Part shown: positions 1 through 6,360 of the stretch, piece after piece
How positions within the stretch are numbered: position 1 is the stretch's first letter
Layout: the number at the start of each line of letters is the position of its first letter
DNA from: Chitinophagales bacterium
GTDB taxonomy: Bacteria; Bacteroidota; Bacteroidia; Chitinophagales; UBA2359
Reading direction: 5' to 3'
Length of the DNA: 6,871 bases
NCBI GenBank assembly: GCA_020629335.1
Contig: JAHDDN010000288.1
Span: 1-6,871 of the forward strand
Notes under the pieces: generated by a model
Told to the model about the DNA's origin: nothing
The model's database searches: none
What the model saw: only the letters and a program-made list of their open reading frames with translations
Made by a program: the position numbers and the translations under genes

Positions 1-163
1 ATTGCGTGAGGGATGGAAGCGGTATGTGGTGTTGAGAGGGGGCTTACGGAACTTAGGTAGACGCAGGCTGGCCTGAAAGGCAGACAAGTATGCCTTAGTG
101 TAGTAGCCGCCGAACAGCCACATAAGAGCGTACAGCCCGACCCGAAGGGACACGCCCAAAAAA
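1..163 (-). repeat. GC-rich dispersed repeat, copy L (start probably cut by window edge)
   Basis: Read on the minus strand from 163 to 1, this stretch starts TTTTTGGGCGTGTCCC and ends in a block CATCCCTNNNNCAAT. It is clearly richer in G+C than the adjacent gene. Its minus strand aligns with 6466-6606 over about 140 bp at roughly three quarters identity by eye. Nearly invariant blocks (TCGGGCTGTNCGCTCTTATG, CTTGTCTGCC, GGCCAGCC, CCTAAG, CCGTAAG, CCACATACC) are separated by variable spacers. It begins directly after the stop codon of the ion-channel gene and has the same direction as that gene. A small hairpin GCCT-TTC-AGGC (71-81) is present. No open frame in it resembles a protein. The family is not one I can name. 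Confidence 0.75.
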
Positions 164-991
164 TTACTCCTCCCAATGCAAACTCTCCCCACAATACTTA
201 CAAAAATGAGCATCATTATCATGGCCCTCCAAGGTACAACTATGACAAGTAATAGTATTGAGCTTTTTCAATTGACTGGCCTCTTGTGCAGCATTTAATT
301 CCACAGACACAATACCTGTTGGGACGGCAATGACAGCATAACCCATAATCATGATGAAGGCTGCTACTGTTTGGCCAAAAGCCGACTGAGGAGCAATGTC
401 ACCATAACCAACAGTGGTTAAAGTAACAATCGCCCAATAAACACTCCTAGGAATACTTGTAAATCCAGTTCCCTCTTGTCCACCTTCAATAATATACATC
501 ACAGAACCCATAATAATGACTAACATCAATATGGTCGCTAAAAAAACAGATATTTTATATCTACTGGCTCTTAAGGCTGTATACAGTACCGCAGATTCTC
601 CTAAAAATTGGGCTAATTTGAAAATACGAAATACCCGTAATAAACGCAAAGAACGAACAACAACCAAATAATGACCGCTCACAAAGAATAAACCCAAATA
701 AGTTGGAATTAAAGAAATGAGGTCTACTAAACCAAAAAAACTAAAGATATATTTTGTTGGCCTTTTGACCACATAAATACGTAGAATATACTCTATCGTA
801 AAACCAATGGTAATGATCCACTCCAAAAAACGCAATATGGTGCCATACTGAGTATTTATATGATTCACACTTTCTAACATCACTATAGCGATACTTGCTA
901 CTATAAATACCAGTAAAGTAACATCAAAAGCCTTTCCTGTTCTAGTGTCTGCTTCAAATATGACAGTATGTAAACGTTCCTTTAAACTCAC
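164..991 (-). CDS. Voltage-gated-type potassium (ion) channel with C-terminal zinc ribbon
   Basis: This is a 275-residue inner-membrane cation channel subunit of the six-transmembrane Kv/ion-transport family. It most likely conducts K+ and should assemble as a tetramer. Membrane segments are S1 about 21-41, S2 about 54-74, S3 about 81-103, S4 about 108-127, S5 about 147-168, pore helix 180-192 and S6 about 207-231. S4 carries arginines at every third position (R113, R116, R119, R122), the classical voltage-sensor spacing. The selectivity filter TTVGYGD lies at 192-198 and is the K+ signature. The cytoplasmic tail holds two CxxC pairs (C249/C252 and C264/C267), which look like a zinc ribbon. 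The start is GTG at 989-991; an in-frame TAA lies immediately upstream, so no earlier start is possible, and the first residues fit the family N-terminus. It is divergent from ileS. No ligand-binding RCK/TrkA domain is present. The ion and the role of the zinc ribbon are inferred. Confidence 0.93.
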   Translation of the reverse strand: MSLKERLHTVIFEADTRTGKAFDVTLLVFIVASIAIVMLESVNHINTQYGTILRFLEWIITIGFTIEYILRIYVVKRPTKYIFSFFGLVDLISLIPTYLGLFFVSGHYLVVVRSLRLLRVFRIFKLAQFLGESAVLYTALRASRYKISVFLATILMLVIIMGSVMYIIEGGQEGTGFTSIPRSVYWAIVTLTTVGYGDIAPQSAFGQTVAAFIMIMGYAVIAVPTGIVSVELNAAQEASQLKKLNTITCHSCTLEGHDNDAHFCKYCGESLHWEE

Positions 992-1055
992 TTAAATCGT
1001 TTTGGTTAAGTACTTTAAGAGTATTTGTAGCAATGTATTTATAGCGTTTTTTTGC

Positions 1056-1063
1056 TACCTTTG
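1056..1063 (+). promoter_or_regulatory. Candidate Bacteroidota -7 promoter element for ileS
   Basis: TACCTTTG matches the Bacteroidota housekeeping -7 consensus TAnnTTTG. It lies 64 bp before the ileS ATG, so a transcript would begin near 1070 with a leader of about 55-60 nt. No clear TTG -33 element is found 17-23 bp upstream (the nearest similar triplet is ATG at 1033-1035), so this is a one-element prediction. Confidence 0.5.
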
Positions 1064-1108
1064 TACAATTTTTGAAATCAATAGGTAATTACTTAATCGT
1101 AATGACCG

Positions 1109-1141
1109 CAAATATAGCATAAGAGTGATGAAAGTATCAAA
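1109..1141 (-). promoter_or_regulatory. Candidate Bacteroidota promoter for the ion-channel gene
   Basis: On the minus strand TATATTTG (1116-1109) fits TAnnTTTG. A TTTG (1141-1138) lies 21 bp upstream as a -33 element, which is an allowed spacing. Transcription would start near 1100 and leave a leader of about 110 nt before the GTG start of the channel. The -33 element falls inside the first codons of ileS, so this promoter and the ileS promoter at 1056-1063 point at each other across about 45 bp. Confidence 0.4.
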
Positions 1142-4100
1142 TCGCAAATTTAAGGAAATTAAGCAGTTAAATCTACCTGAAATAGATAAAGAAATATTAT
1201 CCTTCTGGCAAGAAAACAAAATTTTCGAAGCCAGTGTTGACCAAAGAGAAGGTTCAGAGCCTTTTGTCTTCTTTGAAGGACCTCCTTCCGCTAACGCCAT
1301 GCCAGGTATTCATCATGTGATTTCACGTACTATTAAAGACCTTTTTTGTCGATATAAAACGCTAAAAGGATACCAAGTTAAGAGAAAAGGAGGATGGGAT
1401 ACCCACGGACTACCTATTGAGTTGGCTGTGGAGAAAAGACTCAACATAACTAAAGAAGATATTGGTAAGACTATCAGCGTACAAGAATATAACGAAGTAT
1501 GCCGTAAAGAGGTGATGAAGTATAAGGATATTTGGGACGATTTGACCCAAAAAATGGGTTATTGGGTAGATCTCAATGATCCTTATGTCACTTATACCAA
1601 TGAATACATCGAGTCTGTATGGAATTTGCTATATAGAATGTATGATAAAGGCTTGCTTTATAAAGGCTATACTATCCAGCCATTCTCACCAGCCGCAGGT
1701 ACAGGACTGAGCTCCCATGAGCTAAATCAACCAGGATGCTACCGATCTGTAAAGGATACTTCAGCAACAGCACAATTCAAAATAAAAGATACAGGCGAGT
1801 TTTTCTTGGCTTGGACAACAACCCCTTGGACCCTGCCTTCTAATACCGCCCTGGCAGTAGGCCCAAAAGTAACTTATGCAAAAGTCAAAACCTACAATCC
1901 TTATACACACCTCCCTATAACAGTCATCTTGGCAAAAGAAACCATGCCAAAATACTTCAAAATGGAGAATGCAGAGCTGGATTTCGATGCCTACGAAGCA
2001 GGACAAAAACAAATCCCTTTCCAAATCATCTCCGAACATAAAGGAACCGAATTTGAAGGAATGAGATACGAACAACTCCTCCCTTATGTCCAACCAACTG
2101 ATGGAGATGCCTTCAAAGTTGTAATCGGCGATTTCATCACGACAGAAGATGGCACAGGTATCGTACACATTGCCCCTAGCTTCGGTGCAGACGATATGCG
2201 TATGGCCAAACAAAATGGCTTAGGCTCCTTAACACTAGTAGATCGACAAGGGAAATTTGTAGACAGCGTGACAGACTTCGCTGGGAGATACGTAAAAGAC
2301 TATAAAGACGAGCCTGATTATAAAGATGTAAACGTAGACATCGTAATCAAGCTGAAAACAGAAAATAAAGCCTTCAAAGTAGAAAAATACGAACACAATT
2401 ATCCACACTGTTGGCGAACTGACAAACCAATTTTATACTATCCATTAGATTCTTGGTTCATCAAAACAACCGCCTTCAAAGATCGACTCGTAGAACTCAA
2501 CAAAACAATCAATTGGAAACCAGCCTCAACAGGCGCAGGAAGATTCGGCAAATGGCTGGAAAACTTAGTAGACTGGAACCTATCTCGTTCTAGATACTGG
2601 GGAACTCCACTACCTATCTGGCGTACGGAAGATGGAACAGAAGAGCTTTGTATCGGTTCTATGGCAGAACTAAAAGAAGCCTATGAAAAATCATTAGCAG
2701 CAGGCAATACACCAGCAGTTGATTGGGAAAAAATAGACCTACACAAACCAATGGTCGATGATATCATATTGACTGCCCCATCTGGTAAGAAAATGTATCG
2801 AGAAGCTGACCTTATTGATGTATGGTTTGATTCGGGAGCAATGCCTTATGCCCAATGGCATTACCCATTCGAAAATAAAGAAATATACGAACAAAGCTTC
2901 CCTGCTGACTTTATCGCTGAAGGAGTAGACCAAACTCGTGGATGGTTCTATACCCTACATGCAATCTCTGTAATATTGAATGACTCAGTGGCGTTTAAAA
3001 ATGTCGTTTCTAATGGCTTAGTACAAGATAAGAATGGTGTCAAAATGTCTAAGCGTTTAGGAAATACAGTGGAACCATTCCAAGCAATAGCCGACTATGG
3101 AGCTGATGCAATTCGATGGTATAATATCTCTAACTCACAACCTTGGGATAACCTAAAGTTTGATGTAGAAGGCGTGAAAGAAGTACAAAGAAAATTCTTC
3201 GGCACTTTATTTAATACTTATTCGTTCTTCTCATTATATGCCAATCTAGATGGCTTCTGCTATGAAGAAACAGAAATTCCTGTAACAGATAGACCAGAAA
3301 TTGACCAATGGATCATCTCTTCTCTCAATACCTTAATTAAAGAGGTCGATGAGCAATATGCGAATTATGAGCCTACGAAAGCAGCTCGCTTAGTACACAA
3401 TTTTGTAGATCGTAATCTAAGTAATTGGTACGTAAGACTTTGTAGAAGACGATTCTGGAAAGGAGATTACACACAAGACAAAATAGCGGCCTACCAGACA
3501 TTATATACTTGTTTGGAGTCCGTCATGCATCTAATTGCTCCAATCGCTCCATTCTTCTCTGACTTCATTTTCAAAAAACTCAATGATGCAAGTGCTAATA
3601 AAGAACATCAATCAATTCACTTGTCTGAATTCCCAACACCTAATGAATCATTGATAGATGTGAAATTAGAAGAACGAATGAACCTCGCTCAAGATATTTC
3701 CTCTATGGTCCTCTCTTTAAGAAAGAAAGAAAATATCAAGGTCAGACAACCTTTAAGCAAGATTTTAATTCCTATTCTAGAAGAAGGCCAGAAAGAACAA
3801 ATCGATAAGGTGAAGGATTTAATACTTTCTGAGGTGAATATCAAGGAAATCGAATACATCGATGAAAACAGCGGTATTATTCAAAAGAACATAAAACCTG
3901 ATTTTAAATTGCTGGGACGTAAACTAGGTCCCAAAATGAAAGAAGTAAAAGGAATCCTTGAATCCTATTCTCAAGATGACATAGCAGCACTAGAGAAAAA
4001 TGGCCAAAAAGAAATCACTTTCGCAGATGGCCAAACTGCTACGCTACTACTAGAAGAAGTAATCATTGAATCCAACGATATCCCTGGCTGGTTAGTAACT

Positions 4101-4412
4101 AATATGAACGGAATGACTGTCGCCCTTGATGTAACACTAACAGAAAATCTGCAAAAAGAAGGAAATGCAAGGGAAATAGTCAACAAACTTCAACGTTTAA
4201 GAAAAGATACAGGCTTTGAAGTTACGGATAGAGTAATTATAGAAATAGAAAAAAATGAAGCATTAACAGATTCCATAGATGCCTTTAAAGACTATATATG
4301 TTCAGAAACACTTGCGGTAGAACTAAAGTATGTAGACCTATTAGAGGAATATGAAGAATTTGATATTAATGGAGAAATACTCAAAATCAAGGTATATGTT
4401 GTTAATGCCTAA
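1128..4412 (+). CDS. ileS: Isoleucyl-tRNA synthetase, type 2 (eukaryotic-like), GXHH active-site form
   Basis: This cytoplasmic class I synthetase (1094 residues, normal for type 2) activates isoleucine with ATP, charges tRNA-Ile and hydrolyses mischarged valine. Numbering is from the ATG at 1128; a GTG codon directly before it (1125) is the alternative start. The HIGH-motif region reads PGIHH, with G60, I61, H62 and H63, that is GXHH instead of HXGH. The CP1 editing domain spans about 190-420, with its threonine-rich TTTPWTLPSN at 230-239 and the GTGIVHIAPSFGADD block at 342-356. The catalytic core resumes with LSRSRYWGTPLPIW (485-498), DVWFDSG (564-570), EGVDQTRGWFYT (598-609) and KMSKR (639-643). 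The anticodon-binding helical domain begins near 723. No C-terminal cysteine zinc module of the type 1 enzyme is seen. The frame is intact. The ileS - TraR/DksA - lspA order is usual in Bacteroidota. Type 2 enzymes are associated with mupirocin tolerance. Confidence 0.98.
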   Translation: MKVSNRKFKEIKQLNLPEIDKEILSFWQENKIFEASVDQREGSEPFVFFEGPPSANAMPGIHHVISRTIKDLFCRYKTLKGYQVKRKGGWDTHGLPIELAVEKRLNITKEDIGKTISVQEYNEVCRKEVMKYKDIWDDLTQKMGYWVDLNDPYVTYTNEYIESVWNLLYRMYDKGLLYKGYTIQPFSPAAGTGLSSHELNQPGCYRSVKDTSATAQFKIKDTGEFFLAWTTTPWTLPSNTALAVGPKVTYAKVKTYNPYTHLPITVILAKETMPKYFKMENAELDFDAYEAGQKQIPFQIISEHKGTEFEGMRYEQLLPYVQPTDGDAFKVVIGDFITTEDGTGIVHIAPSFGADDMRMAKQNGLGSLTLVDRQGKFVDSVTDFAGRYVKDYKDEPDYKDVNVDIVIKLKTENKAFKVEKYEHNYPHCWRTDKPILYYPLDSWFIKTTAFKDRLVELNKTINWKPASTGAGRFGKWLENLVDWNLSRSRYWGTPLPIWRTEDGTEELCIGSMAELKEAYEKSLAAGNTPAVDWEKIDLHKPMVDDIILTAPSGKKMYREADLIDVWFDSGAMPYAQWHYPFENKEIYEQSFPADFIAEGVDQTRGWFYTLHAISVILNDSVAFKNVVSNGLVQDKNGVKMSKRLGNTVEPFQAIADYGADAIRWYNISNSQPWDNLKFDVEGVKEVQRKFFGTLFNTYSFFSLYANLDGFCYEETEIPVTDRPEIDQWIISSLNTLIKEVDEQYANYEPTKAARLVHNFVDRNLSNWYVRLCRRRFWKGDYTQDKIAAYQTLYTCLESVMHLIAPIAPFFSDFIFKKLNDASANKEHQSIHLSEFPTPNESLIDVKLEERMNLAQDISSMVLSLRKKENIKVRQPLSKILIPILEEGQKEQIDKVKDLILSEVNIKEIEYIDENSGIIQKNIKPDFKLLGRKLGPKMKEVKGILESYSQDDIAALEKNGQKEITFADGQTATLLLEEVIIESNDIPGWLVTNMNGMTVALDVTLTENLQKEGNAREIVNKLQRLRKDTGFEVTDRVIIEIEKNEALTDSIDAFKDYICSETLAVELKYVDLLEEYEEFDINGEILKIKVYVVNA

Positions 4413-4422
4413 CTTAATCTAT

Positions 4423-4582
4423 GAACTCATTTAAAGTTTTATAATGAAGCTGAAAATTAGCTATTTTTTCGTAGTTCAAGGCATTTTTGAGGTTCATAGC
4501 AGGGCTACGGACGGAAAAAATAACGAAGAAATACGGAAAAATAGCCATTTTCTAAGCTATTAGGAAAACTTTAAATGAGTTC
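4423..4582 (+). repeat. MITE-like 160-bp inverted-repeat element, copy 1
   Basis: The element has perfect 18-bp terminal inverted repeats: GAACTCATTTAAAGTTTT at 4423-4440 and its reverse complement at 4565-4582. A second inner inverted pair (4460-4477 against 4528-4545) matches at 16 of 18 positions. A small central palindrome TAGC-AGG-GCTA lies at 4497-4507. The same 160-bp sequence recurs at 5475-5634 with 16 differences by eye (about 90% identity), no gaps and the same orientation. Both copies are directly flanked by TAT on each side (here 4420-4422 and 4583-4585), compatible with a TA or TAT target duplication or with conserved outer ends. There is no room for a transposase, so movement would depend on an enzyme elsewhere. 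It begins 10 bp after the ileS stop and could fold into a long hairpin in the ileS transcript. Confidence 0.85.
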
Positions 4583-4978
4583 TATATCTATAACCGCATT
4601 GTCAATTTGACGATGGCTTGAATTTTGTAATTAATAAGACAAATTACTGGCCGAAAAATGCAAATAATTGTTTAAACACTTATTTGTAAAAAGCTCAATT
4701 ATTAATAAAATAAATACTCAAGAATGAAAAAAAAACATTTTTTTTAGATTGTCTACTATGTTAGAAGGACTTGTAGCGAATTAATGAGCCAAAATTGATA
4801 TAGAATTGAAATTTTAGAATTATTTTGCAAAAAAAATCAAGCACCTTAAGCCCTGATAATCAAAAAATAATGCCAAATACAAAACAAAAATTCTATTGAG
4901 CACGTACAAAGTGGCAAGTGAATTGCTATAATACAGATAACGCACCCTTCTCCTTACATTTTAATTAAATAGGAAACG
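4583..4978. other. AT-rich intergenic region without a recognisable gene
   Basis: These 396 bp between the MITE-like element and the TraR/DksA-like gene are strongly AT-rich, with stops in every frame at short intervals. I find no convincing open frame, tRNA or structured RNA. Minor items are a palindrome GTCAATTTGAC (4601-4611), poly-A/poly-T runs near 4727-4745, and a TATAAT (4927-4932) about 47 bp before the next start that lacks a well-spaced partner. No full TAnnTTTG element was found. It presumably contains the promoter and leader of the next gene. A short AGGA (4971-4974) just before the ATG at 4979 is the only ribosome-binding signal. Confidence 0.6.
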
Positions 4979-5389
4979 ATGACCCAAAAGAACATAACAT
5001 CTGACGTTGTTGAAAACAATAACAATAGCATCGTTCGCTACAGCGATGACGCATTACTTGAATTTAAAGAACTCATTACAAAAAAGATGAATTCAGCTCA
5101 TGATGAGTATAACTTTTATCAAGAACAGATTAAAGCATCCTCTACTAACGATGACGATAGTCGATATACAGGCTTAGAAGATGGTTCTGGTACCATGGAA
5201 AAAGAATACCTAAACCAAATGGCCAGCCGTGAACTACAATATATCAAACATCTAGAAGCTGCTTTAGCTCGTATCGAAAATAAAACCTACGGTATATGCA
5301 GAATCACAGGCAAACTCATTAGCAAAGAAAGACTGAAAGTAGTACCTCATGCAACACTAAGCATTGAAGCAAAGCTTTCAAGAAAATAA
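4979..5389 (+). CDS. TraR/DksA-family protein with degenerate zinc finger
   Basis: This 136-residue cytoplasmic protein belongs to the TraR/DksA family, whose members insert a coiled coil into the secondary channel of RNA polymerase and adjust promoter responses, often with ppGpp. Residues about 21-105 are largely helical and would form the two-stranded coiled coil (from RYSDDALLEFKELI at 20 to LEAALARIENKTYG at 92-105), with an acidic linker DDD near 58-60. The C-terminal region GICRITGKLISKERL (105-119) is the zinc-finger position, followed by VVPHATLSIEAK. Only one cysteine (C107) remains, so a four-cysteine zinc site cannot form; this loss is common in the Bacteroidota branch. The acidic DxxDxA tip of true DksA is not evident, so equivalence to DksA is uncertain. 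It lies between ileS and lspA, a conserved position in the phylum, but here both flanks carry a copy of the 160-bp repeat. Confidence 0.9.
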   Translation: MTQKNITSDVVENNNNSIVRYSDDALLEFKELITKKMNSAHDEYNFYQEQIKASSTNDDDSRYTGLEDGSGTMEKEYLNQMASRELQYIKHLEAALARIENKTYGICRITGKLISKERLKVVPHATLSIEAKLSRK

Positions 5390-5398
5390 ACGCAATAA

Positions 5399-5473
5399 TA
5401 AAGTAGCCCCAAATTAGGGCTTTAAAATGTATTTGTAAAATGCATTTTAAAGTCCTAATTTTAGGCTTCTTTA
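5399..5473 (+). terminator. Very long hairpin after the TraR/DksA-like gene
   Basis: Arms 5399-5429 and 5443-5473 (31 nt each) are complementary at 27 positions, and one of the four mismatches is a G-U pair in RNA. The loop is 13 nt (5430-5442). It starts 10 bp after the stop codon, so a role as transcription terminator or 3' mRNA protector is likely, although there is no long U tract after the stem. Each arm is itself a near-palindrome (AGCCC at 5405-5409 against GGGCT at 5417-5421; AGTCCT against AGGCT at 5451-5467), so alternative small hairpins are possible. It ends 1 bp before MITE-like copy 2. Confidence 0.7.
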
Positions 5474-5474
5474 T

Positions 5475-5634
5475 GAACTCATTTAAAGTTTTATGGTGAA
5501 GCTGAAAAGGAGCTATTTTTTCGTAATTCAAGGCATTTTTGAGGTGCATAGCAGGGCTACGTGCCGATAAAATAACGCAGAAGTACGGAAAAATAGCCAT
5601 TTTCTAAGCCAGCAGAAAAACTTTAAATGAGTTC
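5475..5634 (+). repeat. MITE-like 160-bp inverted-repeat element, copy 2
   Basis: It has the same length, orientation and perfect 18-bp ends (5475-5492 and 5617-5634) as the copy at 4423-4582, with about 90% identity. The TAGC-AGG-GCTA centre is conserved at 5549-5559. It is flanked by TAT at 5472-5474 and 5635-5637. Most differences fall between the outer and inner inverted pairs and in the centre, while the 18-bp ends are unchanged. It sits between the long hairpin after the TraR/DksA-like gene and the short leader of lspA. Confidence 0.85.
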
Positions 5635-5643
5635 TATTTATAA

Positions 5644-5661
5644 AGGGCGTGAAAAAGCCCT
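5644..5661 (+). terminator. Small hairpin in the lspA leader
   Basis: AGGGC (5644-5648) pairs with GCCCT (5657-5661) around an 8-base A-rich loop, 18 bp before the lspA start. No U run follows, so it may be a remnant of a terminator or a structure near the ribosome site rather than an active terminator. Confidence 0.3.
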
Positions 5662-5679
5662 AAACCAAAATAAATTAAC

Positions 5680-6339
5680 TTGAAAGGGAAGCATGCGATA
5701 GCAATTATTACAATCATACTCATCATTGACCAAGTCGTCAAAGTGTGGATCAAAACCAATATGTATATGGGAGAAGAAATCCATATCATCGGAGATTGGT
5801 TTCGTCTACACTTTACCGAAAACCCAGGAATGGCATTCGGTATGACATTCGGAGGCTCCGTAGGCAAAATAGCACTAACAAGCTTTCGTATCGTAGCAGT
5901 CTTTATTCTATCCTACCTACTCAAATACTTCATTGATAGAAAAGCTTCCACCATCACCATTCTTAGCTTCTCACTAATCATCGCAGGCGCAATCGGTAAC
6001 ATCATAGATAGCATCTTCTACGGAATAATATTCGAAGAAAGTAGCCGATCACTCCGAAATCTCGCTCAAATATTTCCACCAGGCGGCGGTTACGGCTCAT
6101 TCCTACAAGGCCGAGTAGTAGATATGCTCTACTTCCCACTCTATGAAGGCTACCTCCCACAATGGGTACCCTACTGGGGAGGCAAATACTCTATCTTCTT
6201 CCGCCCAGTATTCAATATAGCCGATTCAGCCATCACAGTAGGAGTCATCCTATTCCTACTCTTCAATCGCTCCTTCTTCACCGAAGAAGAAAATCTAAAA
6301 AACAAAGAAAATACAGACAAGCTCCAAATAGGCAATTAA
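5680..6339 (+). CDS. lspA: Lipoprotein signal peptidase (signal peptidase II)
   Basis: This 219-residue inner-membrane aspartic protease removes the signal peptide of diacylglyceryl-modified prolipoproteins and is the target of globomycin. Four membrane helices are predicted at about 5-24, 64-83, 93-112 and 181-197. Family motifs are the IIDQ near D17, TENPGMAFGM (46-55), GAIGNIIDS (103-111), VVDML with catalytic D148, and FNIADSAI (178-185) with catalytic D182. It is longer than the E. coli enzyme (164 residues), mainly through a segment around 113-142 that is typical of Bacteroidota LspA. The start is TTG at 5680-5682. An in-frame TAA at 5671-5673 excludes an earlier start apart from an ATT codon, and the first ATG lies beyond D17, so a TTG start is required. 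No promoter was recognised in the short leader. The gene is complete and all key residues are present. Confidence 0.97.
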   Translation: MKGKHAIAIITIILIIDQVVKVWIKTNMYMGEEIHIIGDWFRLHFTENPGMAFGMTFGGSVGKIALTSFRIVAVFILSYLLKYFIDRKASTITILSFSLIIAGAIGNIIDSIFYGIIFEESSRSLRNLAQIFPPGGGYGSFLQGRVVDMLYFPLYEGYLPQWVPYWGGKYSIFFRPVFNIADSAITVGVILFLLFNRSFFTEEENLKNKENTDKLQIGN

Positions 6340-6360
6340 TTTATCATGTTTTATTTGGCC

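Noticed and set aside
992..1127. T-box or other riboswitch in the ileS leader
   Set aside because: The expected leader is only about 60 nt, with no specifier stem or terminator/antiterminator structure. T-boxes are not expected in this phylum.
1761..2213. 150-codon open frame on the minus strand inside ileS
   Set aside because: It is fully antisense to the conserved IleRS editing domain, is cysteine- and phenylalanine-rich and resembles no protein. It is a shadow frame, as are the shorter minus frames at 1055-1300, 2739-2933 and 3971-4186.
4482..4489. CATTTTTG inside the 160-bp element as an outward promoter
   Set aside because: It misses the essential first T of TAnnTTTG, and no TTG lies at the required distance. 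It is the same in both copies but not convincing.
4601..4611. GTCAATTTGAC palindrome as an operator
   Set aside because: It is a single short site far from any recognised promoter and not repeated elsewhere in the window. It is too weak to call.
4927..4932. TATAAT upstream of the TraR/DksA-like gene as a sigma-70 -10 box
   Set aside because: There is no TTGACA-like partner at 16-18 bp, and the phylum mostly uses TAnnTTTG. In AT-rich DNA this hexamer is expected by chance.
5319..5600. 93-codon open frame on the minus strand over the end of the TraR/DksA-like gene
   Set aside because: It runs across a real gene, the long hairpin and most of MITE-like copy 2, which argues against coding. The frame at 5634-5867 is likewise antisense to lspA.
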